This document shows, one piece after another, positions 8,810 through 16,388 of a stretch of DNA of 31,600 nucleotides. The stretch is from positions 1 to 31,600 of the forward strand of contig CAZFGB010000095.1 of the NCBI GenBank assembly GCA_964518405.1, given 5' to 3'. Each line of letters opens with the position of its first letter. Position 1 is the first letter of the stretch. The notes under the pieces were generated by a model, which was given only the letters and a program-made list of their open reading frames with translations, searched no databases and was not told where the DNA came from. The DNA comes from VXNE01 sp964518405. GTDB taxonomy: Bacteria; Pseudomonadota; Gammaproteobacteria; Pseudomonadales; Azotimanducaceae. The position numbers were made by a program, and so were the translations under genes.

Positions 8810-9256
8810 TCAGCCGTTCGCTCCCTCGTCACCCGAAGCCGCCGCCGATTGCCGGGCATAACCGGGCGGGCGCGCGAAGCGGCTCTTGATGCCCCAATCG
8901 AGGGCCCCTGTCCTGAACTCGTAGACGAGGGCGACGAGCAGGATGACGATGAATACGCTGGCGCCGACGAAACCCGGCCACCCGACCTCGAAAAAAGCGA
9001 CCGCCCAACCGATAAGGAAGATCGTCTCAAGGTCGAAGATGACGAAAAACATGGCGATCAGGTAGAACTCGATGGAAAAGCGCATGTCTTCCGCATCGCC
9101 GGCGGGCACGACGCCGGATTCGAAAGGGATGTCCCGCGCACCGGCGTGCCGGGACCGGTCGCCGACAAACCACGATATCGCCAAGGTGCCGACCACCACG
9201 GCGGCGACCACCAACCCGTAGAGCACAAACGGCAATATGTCCACAGTCTCGGTCAT
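8810..9256 (-). CDS. nuoA: NADH-quinone oxidoreductase subunit A (NuoA)
   Basis: NuoA is a small membrane subunit of complex I with three transmembrane helices (about residues 8-29, 62-84 and 94-113) that packs against NuoH. The 148-residue protein has the conserved loop with FESGVVPAGDA and the acidic membrane motif FVIFDLETIFL. The ATG at 9256 (MTETVDILPF) is chosen because the first helix begins just after it, as in other NuoA. An upstream in-frame ATG would add about 33 polar residues with no family precedent. There is no strong ribosome binding site. It is the first gene of the nuo operon. Confidence 0.93.
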   Translation of the reverse strand: MTETVDILPFVLYGLVVAAVVVGTLAISWFVGDRSRHAGARDIPFESGVVPAGDAEDMRFSIEFYLIAMFFVIFDLETIFLIGWAVAFFEVGWPGFVGASVFIVILLVALVYEFRTGALDWGIKSRFARPPGYARQSAAASGDEGANG

Positions 9257-9613
9257 GTATCCATGCAATCCGCGCTTTGGCGCCAAGGGTGCCCGCCAGA
9301 GCGTGCGAGACCCATCCGCGGAGCCGCCCCGGAACCCCCACACGTTCCAAGGCATACGCCCGCACCAAGGAAACCAGTTTATGCAGCCCTATTTATGTGA
9401 GTTCAGCGTGAGTTCGGCTGGAACGCGGCAACGCGGGCGGAGCGCGCGGCCAAAACAGGCACACTATACATCACATTGCGGAGCCCGCACATCTCGCGAG
9501 CGGCGACGAACGAATTCCAGAACCTTCGCCGCCACCTTGATGGCCAGTCGCCAAAAGCGGCAAGTTCCAAGGATGATAGGATCGAGCAAGATCAAGTTCG
9601 AAGCGAGACGGCA
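9257..9613. promoter_or_regulatory. Intergenic region upstream of nuoA, likely nuo promoter region
   Basis: About 350 bases separate nuoA from the divergent membrane-protein gene. No gene is recognised in it. On the minus strand a TATAGT hexamer at 9468-9463 could be a -10 element for nuo, which would give a leader of about 200 bases. Its -35 partner (TGTGCG at 17-base spacing) is poor. No tRNA or clear regulator site was found. The promoter assignment is weak; that nuo transcription starts somewhere in this gap is a reasonable inference from gene layout. Confidence 0.35.
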
Positions 9614-10012
9614 GTGATTGAAGTTGGCGACCGACTGCCTGCGCGGCCGGAGGTGATTTCGGTCGCGGCGGCCGCGATGTTCGCTTCGGCCGTAGTACTG
9701 CTCGTGGTCTGGATCGTCTGGCCTGAACAGGTCGTCAGCAACGGCGGCCAAGTCTTCTTCATCATGCTGTGGACAGTGCTCGCGCACGTGACTTTCAGGG
9801 GCGCCGGCTGGGTTCGGTACGCCATCGTAGCGATTTTCGTCGTGGCGATCTGGGGCGTCGTGAACGCGGCGTCGCCGTTGGAATCGATCACGGGCCTCGC
9901 ACTTTGGCAAGTCCTTTGCGGGACGCTGCAGGTCGCTGCGCTCGCGCTGTTGTGTCTTCCGCGGGCGCACCGCTGGTTCTCCGCGGTGGCGGCGTCAGAC
10001 AGGCGGGAATGA
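9614..10012 (+). CDS. Hypothetical four-helix membrane protein
   Basis: I do not recognise this family. The protein (132 residues from the GTG at 9614) has a short polar N-terminus and four hydrophobic segments, roughly residues 15-36, 45-60, 66-84 and 95-112, then a basic tail. This pattern suggests a small inner-membrane protein. No catalytic motif is visible. The frame remains open upstream to a TTG at 9476, but that extension is polar, low-complexity and without a ribosome binding site, so the GTG start is preferred with moderate confidence. It lies divergent from nuoA and upstream of another small membrane protein. Confidence 0.55.
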   Translation: MIEVGDRLPARPEVISVAAAAMFASAVVLLVVWIVWPEQVVSNGGQVFFIMLWTVLAHVTFRGAGWVRYAIVAIFVVAIWGVVNAASPLESITGLALWQVLCGTLQVAALALLCLPRAHRWFSAVAASDRRE

Positions 10013-10207
10013 TGGGGCCCGGTCGGCGCTTGCGGGCTGCTCCCCGACCGTATCGCGCCCGAGGGGCGGACATTTTCCTTGGCGATTCCACTGTTACAAC
10101 CCCGCCAAAGGTGGTATATGTGGCCTCATCATCGGGCGTTGGCCCAATTTCCCTCGGGGAAACGGCTTGCGCAAGGTGAAGAGAAATCGCAATAAAGGGG
10201 AGGCAAA

Positions 10208-10546
10208 ATGCCACATAAAATCTTGCTTGGCCTGATCGTTCTCGCGGCCCTCATCGAGGGGTTGGCCCCCGGTGCCGTACCGCAGAACATCCTACCGTTG
10301 GCGCTGGTGATCCTTGGAATTGTGGTCGCCATCAGGAGAGGCGATGCCGAGCCAACCCCGGCCCTGGTGGTCGCCATCGCGGCCGCTGTTGCGGGAGAAC
10401 AGGACGTTCTGAACAATATCCACGTCATCGGTGGGTATCTGGACGGCATCCTCGACGCCTTTGTCGTCGCGGCCCTGTCCGGCGCGGCAACAATCGTCGG
10501 GATGGGCATCTATAACCAGCTCACGGCTTCAGACGACTCCGAGTAA
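10208..10546 (+). CDS. Hypothetical small membrane protein
   Basis: This 112-residue protein is very hydrophobic, with three or four membrane segments (about residues 4-20, 27-42, 51-63 and 84-102) joined by short polar loops and ending in an acidic tail (ASDDSE). I do not recognise the family. The start is well supported: AAAGGGGAGG at 10194-10203 lies just before the ATG, one of the strongest ribosome binding sites in the window. It is preceded by a roughly 195-base gap after the previous gene, so it may have its own promoter. A terminator-like hairpin follows about 120 bases downstream. Confidence 0.7.
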   Translation: MPHKILLGLIVLAALIEGLAPGAVPQNILPLALVILGIVVAIRRGDAEPTPALVVAIAAAVAGEQDVLNNIHVIGGYLDGILDAFVVAALSGAATIVGMGIYNQLTASDDSE

Positions 10547-10668
10547 AGTGACCGGCGGTAGCCGGGGTCACCGCCTCGGCGACCGCCCTTGAGATCCCGC
10601 GTTCTTGCCGGTCGCCAAGGCGGCGCTGGCTGGCGCGTTCGTCCCAAGCGGGCGGAGCACCTGACATT

Positions 10669-10709
10669 GACTCCCCACCCCTCGACCGGAGGGGAGGGGA
10701 GTCTTGTTT
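10669..10709 (+). terminator. Strong inverted repeat, probable intrinsic terminator
   Basis: Arms GACTCCCCACCCCTC (10669-10683) and GAGGGGAGGGGAGTC (10689-10703) pair over 15 bases with a single mismatch around a 5-base loop, and TTGTTT follows on the plus strand. This suits termination of the small membrane-protein gene upstream. The downstream U-tract is short and interrupted, so it could also be a REP-like palindromic element. Confidence 0.6.
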
Positions 10710-10787
10710 CGACAACGGAAAAATCCGGTCCCCATCCCGGCGCGGCTGCAGCACTGGTCGCCGGCTTCCCGGAACAGTAAATGCGCC

Positions 10788-10799
10788 ATGAACGTTCAT
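10788..10799. promoter_or_regulatory. 12-bp perfect palindrome upstream of the TcpQ-domain gene
   Basis: ATGAACGTTCAT is a perfect palindrome centred about 52 bases before the ATG at 10846. A TAGAGT hexamer, possibly a -10 element, lies between it and the start codon. The arrangement would suit an operator, but a 12-mer palindrome can arise by chance and no regulator is known here. Confidence 0.25.
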
Positions 10800-10845
10800 C
10801 ACCGTATCTGCTAGAGTTGGTCACTCCCGGCTTAGGGACTGTCCG

Positions 10846-11397
10846 ATGATTCTCCCGTCAGCTACGCCGCGCGCCGTCAAGCGCACCGCCGTCTGGTTCG
10901 CGCTAGTCATAGCGACGTCAGCCTCCCCTGCCGAGCTGCGCGACTTCGAGGTTCGCGAGGGCTACCTGTCGGCAAGCGTGCGGGAACTCGTTGACTCCCA
11001 CGACTGGTCCCTGGTCTGGAGCGCCGGCGAAGATCGGGTGATCTCCCACTCCTTCACGATAGCGAACGATTCGCTGCGAGGCGCGCTCGAGTCGCTATTC
11101 TCGATGTACGGGGGACAGTTCGTCGCCGACCTTTACAGGGGCAATCGCGTGGTAGTAGTCGACACGCCGCCGCCGCGTGTCGATGTCACGATCCCCGGCG
11201 TTGAAGGCGCTGACTTGGCGCGACAGTCCCCCGCGGTCGAGTCCTTTCGGGAGGAACCGGATTCCGATACCGGGAGCGATGATCGAGAGACCGCGATTCC
11301 ATTGGTGGCGGCCTACGACGCTATGGGATCCGACGAGGCGACATCACCACCGGCGACAGGCAACGAAAACGAGAAGGCCACCATCGAATCGCCCTGA
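10846..11397 (+). CDS. Secreted TcpQ/PilL-type pilus-associated protein
   Basis: The 183-residue protein begins with a probable signal peptide (basic KR, then AVWFALVIATSASPA, likely cut before ELRDF). Residues about 32-105 match the pattern of the TcpQ / PilL C-terminal domain: a 'G-x-L ... DW.LVW' strand, 'HSFTIANDSLRGALESLF', then 'YRGNRVVVVD'. In toxin-coregulated and R64-like pili this domain works with the outer-membrane secretin. The rest is an acidic, probably disordered tail of about 75 residues. AGGGA lies upstream of the ATG. The gene is on the opposite strand to the other pilus genes and its 3' end overlaps pilO by 85 bases. The domain call rests on pattern recognition. Confidence 0.7.
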   Translation: MILPSATPRAVKRTAVWFALVIATSASPAELRDFEVREGYLSASVRELVDSHDWSLVWSAGEDRVISHSFTIANDSLRGALESLFSMYGGQFVADLYRGNRVVVVDTPPPRVDVTIPGVEGADLARQSPAVESFREEPDSDTGSDDRETAIPLVAAYDAMGSDEATSPPATGNENEKATIESP

Positions 11398-12851
11398 GTC
11401 AGGCTCAGCCGTTGCCCACCGCGGAGTGGGCTCCGCCCTCGAGCGTTCTCGAATGCGCAACCACCCGTCGAACCGTGTGCGGGAACGCACCAGAGCGTGG
11501 TGAAACGGAACTCGCCGTTCATCGCCGCACCCGAACCGGACTCAAGCACCACCGAGTCCAGTACCAGGGGGCCGCCGGACAATCGGTTGGCGAGCCAGGC
11601 CGCCGTATCGCCTGCGGCCCATTCCAGTTCACGCAATTCCACAACCGTCGAATATCCAAGATAGACCTGGTTTCTGGCCGCGGACGTGACCGTTACGCTG
11701 CCCAGCGCCTCCAGATCCGCGCTCAACCGCGTTTCATGCCAGCGATTGCTTCCGACCGAAGATCGGGGCAAACGCAGTTCATCGACCCGGTTCGAGGCGA
11801 CAACGGGCAGCGAGAACACCGCGTGATGCTCCGCGAAGTCGACGCCCCACCCGCGCATCGTCGCGCGATGCCGGACCTGCTCCAGAAGTTCATCGCGGCG
11901 CGACCCTTGCGCAACATCTGCCGCCACGGATGTCTCGATCATGAGTCGGCCGGCGGCGCTGGTCCACTGGAGCCTGCCGACATCCAGCAACTCACCGAAG
12001 ATTGGATCGCCGAGAAACAGCCGATAGGCGCGATGCATGGCCGGGATGAGTTCGCCCGGATCCGGGGTGCGCAATAGCTCGCCATATCTCGCATTGATCA
12101 CTTCGGTCGGGAGAGGCGGAGGCGCCGCGTCTTCGGATGGAGGCGGCGGCGGACGATTCTGCCACCAGTAGAACCCGAGGACCGCGATCGCTATGGACCC
12201 CACGGCGAGACCAACGGTACGCACTACCCGGAATTGTCGAAGCCGTTTGGCGACCACATCGATCACACTGATCGCCCTGTTCGTGGGATGGAGTTCCGGC
12301 AACGGACCCGGGGCATCTTCCATCCAGTCGAGCACGGAGTGTTCGAGCGGGACAATGCGGGAACGGTCGGCGAGTTGCAGATCCTCGGCATCGACGCCGT
12401 GCAGGAATATATCGTAGGCACCGGGAGCAACCTTATCCAGCCGGCCAAGAGCGTGTCCCAGTTCGACACTCAGTTCGTAGCCGCCCACGACGGCATCCTT
12501 GATCACGCGACCGTCGATGACGAGGACGACGGCCCGCTGGTTGCCCATCCTTTCGCAATACACGAAGTCGCGAGCCTGCCGCGCGTCGCGCAGCCAATTC
12601 CGCACGTTTTCCCCGAGGAGGTACCCCGGCACCGTCGCGAACGCGCAGCAGAGGGAACCGTCGCCGCCGGGTTCGAACCACGCATAGATATCGTCGTCAT
12701 CGAACACCGACTCCATCAGTCGCGCCCGCCGCCTGGCCGTCGCCGCGATGGTGGCGGAGGATGAGCGCAGTGACTCGATGCCGCTACTGAGTTGCGTCGT
12801 TTCCCGAACTACCGGAAGCGCGAAACTGTCCGATTCGATCACACGACTCAC
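11313..12851 (-). CDS. pilO: PilO-like type IVb pilin accessory protein
   Basis: In R64-like type IVb pilus systems PilO is an inner-membrane accessory protein required for pilus assembly. This 512-residue protein has the expected architecture: a cytoplasmic N-terminal half (residues 1-209), one central transmembrane helix (about 210-230), a proline-rich hinge (234-248, PPPPP then PPPLP) and a large periplasmic C-terminal half. The start is a GTG at 12851 that overlaps the secretin stop as GTGA, so the two are translationally coupled. It is the last gene of the minus-strand operon, and its final 28 codons are antisense to the end of the TcpQ-domain gene. PilO is assigned from architecture and position; a direct family search was not possible. 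Confidence 0.72.
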   Translation of the reverse strand: MSRVIESDSFALPVVRETTQLSSGIESLRSSSATIAATARRRARLMESVFDDDDIYAWFEPGGDGSLCCAFATVPGYLLGENVRNWLRDARQARDFVYCERMGNQRAVVLVIDGRVIKDAVVGGYELSVELGHALGRLDKVAPGAYDIFLHGVDAEDLQLADRSRIVPLEHSVLDWMEDAPGPLPELHPTNRAISVIDVVAKRLRQFRVVRTVGLAVGSIAIAVLGFYWWQNRPPPPPSEDAAPPPLPTEVINARYGELLRTPDPGELIPAMHRAYRLFLGDPIFGELLDVGRLQWTSAAGRLMIETSVAADVAQGSRRDELLEQVRHRATMRGWGVDFAEHHAVFSLPVVASNRVDELRLPRSSVGSNRWHETRLSADLEALGSVTVTSAARNQVYLGYSTVVELRELEWAAGDTAAWLANRLSGGPLVLDSVVLESGSGAAMNGEFRFTTLWCVPAHGSTGGCAFENARGRSPLRGGQRLSLTQGDSMVAFSFSLPVAGGDVASSDPIAS

Positions 12852-14467
12852 AGCAGCAAGTCTTCGTCAGGCGCGGGTCGGTCCAATAGTGTGGGGGTGA
12901 TGAGCAACACGGTTTCCGTGCTGCTGTATTCGCTGCTCTTCGCGGTCAGCCACGGCCATCTCACGATGCCTCGCGACCCGGTGGCGCCGCGGCGCGCCAA
13001 CAGGCCGCCCAGGGCCAGCGTCTCGCCGCTGCGCAGGCGCGCGCTCTGAAAGAACTGGCTGCGGTCCACGGTCGGGAGTTGAATGGACTGATCGCCGCGC
13101 CCCGCCGATTCCAGGCTGACGAGATCGCTCACCGAGATGGCGGCGTGCAGAAACACCCTGTCGCCGACGATCTTGGGCAGAATCGTGAGCGAAATACCCG
13201 TCGATACGACCCCCGGCTCCAGTTCGACTTCCGTCACGACCGCGACCGTTTCCCGGGTGGTGACGTCCACCCCGGCCAGGATGCCCCGGTCGTTCAGCAC
13301 CTGCATCTGCGCCGCCTGGCCGTTTAGCGCAACGACCCTTGGAGAATTCCGCAAGGTCGTCTCGCCCTGGGCCGCCAGCGCGCGAAGCACCACCTCTGTG
13401 CCATGGAACGCGTGACCGACGCCGAACTCGACACCGATGGAACCGGCATCGATACCGGATGCGCGCGCCAGAGCGTCCGCGAAACCGCTCCGCCCCCCAG
13501 GCTCCACTCCGCCCGGCCTTTCCGCCGCGCCCTGGTCCGTCACCGCCTGATACACCAGTTGCCAATCGATCCCGGCGCTCTGGCTGTCGGACAACGTGAC
13601 CGTGACCAACTGAATCTCGAGCAGCACCTGGCGGCCGAGCCATCGATTCAGCGCATCGATGTACCGTCCCGCCTCGCGCACGCGCCGGGCCGGACCTCGG
13701 AGGACCACGGTGCCGGTACTGCGATCGATGATCGGCCCGGGGTTTTCGTCACCGAGCAGGCGCAGCAGCGTCGACTCCAGACCCTCCCAGAAACTCGCAT
13801 TGCTGTTGAGGGTGATCTCGCTGCCGGCCCGGGGCGTAGCCCTGACGCCGCCGGTCGAACCGCCCGCCCCGGCGCCCGCCTGCACCGTCGCGGTCCGATC
13901 CGCTTCAACCGTGGACATGGTCCAGGAAAGGTCGCCCGGGATTCGGTGGATCTCGAACGTGCGCGTGACTTCCGCCATCCAGTGCAACGCCCCCGACTTC
14001 TCTTCCCAACCCAGGCCACTCGCTTCGGCGAGCAGATTGAGGAAATCCCGGAAAGCCCCCTCGTGGTCCAGCGTGACCGGCAATTCGCGCTGCCCGACGT
14101 CGTGGGCGAAGACCACCGAAGGCGCATCGTCCAATTGCGCGAGCGCCTTCTGGAGGCAGAGGTCCAGGGGCAGCCCCGAAACCCTGATCTCCACCGGTTC
14201 GCTAAGCCACGCCGACCCCGCGTAGGCGACGCGGTCGGAGTCGACATAGGGCGCATCGTGCGCGACGACAAGCGGACGCGATGGACGCGAGCGACTCGTC
14301 TCGATATCGGCTTGCGCGTCGCTTCTGGCCTCCGGAATGCGTGGATCGGGCGCAGGCGACAGGACCTGGCATGCGGCGAGCAGGAAGGCGACGGGACCGA
14401 GGGCCCCAGCCTTGCCGAAAGCGCCGAGAGAACCTGATCGGGTTATAGTCTGTTCAATCTGTCGCAT
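12848..14467 (-). CDS. pilN: PilN-like type IVb pilus lipoprotein secretin
   Basis: This outer-membrane secretin would form the ring through which the pilus exits. The 539-residue protein has a lipobox (LAAC, Cys33) after a hydrophobic stretch, as expected for the R64 PilN and BfpB group of lipoprotein secretins. An N-domain region (about 80-270) includes VVLRGPARRVREAGRYIDALN, typical of secretin N-repeats. The C-terminal secretin domain (about 280-530) shows the strand TTLRNSPRVVALNGQAAQMQV, the segment TVAVVTEVELEPGVVSTGISLTILPKI, and the closing motif SARLRSGETLALGGLL ... TVLLITPTLL. The ATG at 14467 overlaps the preceding prepilin gene by 25 bases. Secretin assignment is secure; the PilN subtype is inferred from the lipobox and neighbours. 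Confidence 0.88.
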   Translation of the reverse strand: MRQIEQTITRSGSLGAFGKAGALGPVAFLLAACQVLSPAPDPRIPEARSDAQADIETSRSRPSRPLVVAHDAPYVDSDRVAYAGSAWLSEPVEIRVSGLPLDLCLQKALAQLDDAPSVVFAHDVGQRELPVTLDHEGAFRDFLNLLAEASGLGWEEKSGALHWMAEVTRTFEIHRIPGDLSWTMSTVEADRTATVQAGAGAGGSTGGVRATPRAGSEITLNSNASFWEGLESTLLRLLGDENPGPIIDRSTGTVVLRGPARRVREAGRYIDALNRWLGRQVLLEIQLVTVTLSDSQSAGIDWQLVYQAVTDQGAAERPGGVEPGGRSGFADALARASGIDAGSIGVEFGVGHAFHGTEVVLRALAAQGETTLRNSPRVVALNGQAAQMQVLNDRGILAGVDVTTRETVAVVTEVELEPGVVSTGISLTILPKIVGDRVFLHAAISVSDLVSLESAGRGDQSIQLPTVDRSQFFQSARLRSGETLALGGLLARRGATGSRGIVRWPWLTAKSSEYSSTETVLLITPTLLDRPAPDEDLLL

Positions 14468-15537
14468 GATCCATCCAGGCCAATTCGACCGCCGCCGGTT
14501 CCGGGTATGGGTCGCAGGTTGTTGGCGGCCTCCAACCGGCAGACACGCCTTGACAGGCCGCGCAACGGGAATCGAGCGTTCGCCGGGTCGCGCCGCGAGA
14601 AGAAAAGGTCGGATTCGTTCCCTCCTCCCATGAAGAGCCTACCATCGAAAATCAGACCGGCACTAACCCCATCTTCCGCCGGGTCGATCGAACTGCCATC
14701 CGACAACAGCCGTATGCCCGACCCGCCCGCGGGCAGCGGATCGTCAAAGGGCAGCAAGGTCGGGAGTTCTATCGAGGAAATTCGTCTCACCTTTTGCAGA
14801 ATGCCGCCGTGATCCGCGAATATCACCGGCCGACCCTCGCCAACGCGGTGGATGAACTGCCCGGACGCGCCGGGGCCGGCGCCGGCGACGGGAGCAACGC
14901 CAAGGACTCGGGTTTCGATCTGGTAGGAGTCCGTCCCCGCCTGCGATACGGTCTGAAAGAGCCGGCCCTGGGGCAGGCGGGAAGCGATGGCGCGCGCATC
15001 GCTGCTCCCCCGGACATCGAAACACAGGACGAGATCGTCGGCGGTCGGGTTCGTATCGTAGTTGCCGGACGCCGTCGACTGGGCGTGGTCCGGCGGACCC
15101 GCGCAGGGGGATGCCGGCGCCGACGTCCGCGCGGCCGCGCGGTCCCACCCGGTGATCGAGAATTCCCGGCATCCGCCCGCGCACCCCGCATAACGCGTCC
15201 AGGGGATGCGGATGAGGTAACCCTCCTCAACGAGTTTCTCCACGGTGATCGCGGGCTGGGGAGTCGCCCTGTCGTTCGGCCACTCGTCGCCGTTCACGGC
15301 GGCCCAGGCCACCGAAGCATCCAGGATCGACCGCGCGTCCCGCACCGTGCCTTCCACTCGCTGCACGCCGTGTCTCAGGCTCATCTGGCTCGCATAGAAG
15401 TCCGCCACGAGCACCGCGATGAATCCGAGCAGGGCCACCACGAGGCCGATCTCGATCAGCGTGAAGCCGGCCGCTCGAGGCCTGCCGAGTCGAGTCCAAC
15501 CCCTGGTCGCTCCGCCGGGCATTCCGTGCTTCAGCAT
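14443..15537 (-). CDS. Large type IV prepilin-like protein
   Basis: A type III-type prepilin leader of 24 residues ends in Gly24, followed by mature FTLIEIGLVVALLGFIAVLV with the invariant Glu at mature position 5. This predicts cleavage by a prepilin peptidase and insertion into the inner membrane. The protein is long for a pilin (364 residues), with a Gly-, Ser- and Cys-containing C-terminal domain (Cys pairs near 118-122 and 146-171) that could be a tip or adhesin-like module. It may play the role of the PilV minor tip pilin, but I see no direct sequence evidence for that. The ATG at 15537 overlaps the previous gene by 7 bases. There is no sign of shufflon-type inverted repeats at its 3' end. 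Confidence 0.8.
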   Translation of the reverse strand: MLKHGMPGGATRGWTRLGRPRAAGFTLIEIGLVVALLGFIAVLVADFYASQMSLRHGVQRVEGTVRDARSILDASVAWAAVNGDEWPNDRATPQPAITVEKLVEEGYLIRIPWTRYAGCAGGCREFSITGWDRAAARTSAPASPCAGPPDHAQSTASGNYDTNPTADDLVLCFDVRGSSDARAIASRLPQGRLFQTVSQAGTDSYQIETRVLGVAPVAGAGPGASGQFIHRVGEGRPVIFADHGGILQKVRRISSIELPTLLPFDDPLPAGGSGIRLLSDGSSIDPAEDGVSAGLIFDGRLFMGGGNESDLFFSRRDPANARFPLRGLSRRVCRLEAANNLRPIPGTGGGRIGLDGSCDRLNRL

Positions 15538-16388
15538 CCCAACACCCGAAAGTCGGAAACGTCGACCGCCAGATCGGCCGTCAAGTCAAGATCCAGGACG
15601 CCGTCGGAGTCCGCATCCAGGCGCCAACTGTCGTCCGCGCCGTCGCCGTCCTGATCCACGTCCGGTCCGAGTCGCCCGTTTCCGTCGCTGTCGCACGAAG
15701 CGTTCAACCGCAGGTGGACGCCATCGCGGCATTCAATGGCATTTCGGGCGAGCCAGGCCTGCAGGCGCAAGTTGTCGTGGGCGCGTTCATCCGCCCGCAC
15801 CGCCAGCAGTTTCGTCCAGACAAGCCGCTCATGCGGCCAGCCACTGCCGCAGGGCTCGAAAGCGCCGGCGTCGCCGTCGCTGTCGCAAGCCGCGTCAAGG
15901 TCTCGAGCGATCAGGGAAATCCGCTCGTCGAAGCGTTCGGGCGGACGCCAGAACACGCGCAATTGCGGCGGCGGCGTACCGCCGTAGGTCTGCGGCGAAC
16001 GCGCGATTTCCCAGTCGTATTCGCCATTCCCCTCCTGCGGATCCGGCAGGCGCGGCACAGGAGGCAGGTAGGGCGCAATGTCCGCGGCCCCGCCGTGAAT
16101 CGGAAAGTTCGGTGCCCGCGTCGCATCGAGCCGCGCCGGATCGACGTGACAGTACTCCCACCGGTACCAGTTCTCGACCGCGTTGCGCAGGGCAGCCACG
16201 CGGACCGGCACCTCGCTCGCCTCGCCGACGGTCCCGAGGTTGTCGCGCCACGACTGCCCGATGAGCGCCGCGCCGGAAATCACGGCGGCACCGACCGCCA
16301 GGGCCATGGCGGCTTCCAGCAGGGTGGCCCCCGCCTGACCAGATTTTGCGCAGAGCCGTCGCAACTTCGTTGGCCCCGGACCTTTCAA
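15531..16388 (-). CDS. Prepilin-like protein with Asp-rich C-terminal repeats
   Basis: The N-terminus (leader ending in Gly20, then ATLLEAAMALAVGAAVISGAAL, Glu at mature position 5) is a type IV prepilin signal. The 285-residue protein ends in an Asp-rich region (residues 232-268: DSDGNG, DVDQDGDGADD, DADSDGVLDLD), with another DSDGDAG at 169-175. Such DxDxDG loops resemble the calcium-binding repeats of thrombospondin type 3, dockerin or EF-hand proteins. Calcium binding is therefore inferred. The start appears to be TTG at 16388, overlapping the upstream prepilin stop (TTGA); no ATG or GTG lies before the leader. It sits between two other prepilins in the operon and is probably a minor pilin. 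Confidence 0.78.
   Translation of the reverse strand: MKGPGPTKLRRLCAKSGQAGATLLEAAMALAVGAAVISGAALIGQSWRDNLGTVGEASEVPVRVAALRNAVENWYRWEYCHVDPARLDATRAPNFPIHGGAADIAPYLPPVPRLPDPQEGNGEYDWEIARSPQTYGGTPPPQLRVFWRPPERFDERISLIARDLDAACDSDGDAGAFEPCGSGWPHERLVWTKLLAVRADERAHDNLRLQAWLARNAIECRDGVHLRLNASCDSDGNGRLGPDVDQDGDGADDSWRLDADSDGVLDLDLTADLAVDVSDFRVLGC

Noticed and set aside
9290..9370. Minus-strand stretch with a GTGGGGGTTC box resembling a tRNA T-arm upstream of nuoA, where a tRNA-Leu sometimes lies
   Set aside because: The surrounding bases do not form acceptor, D and anticodon stems, and the T-stem partner is missing.
13403..14437. Plus-strand open frame opposite the secretin
   Set aside because: There is no domain or start signal, and the minus-strand secretin has a lipobox and full secretin motifs.
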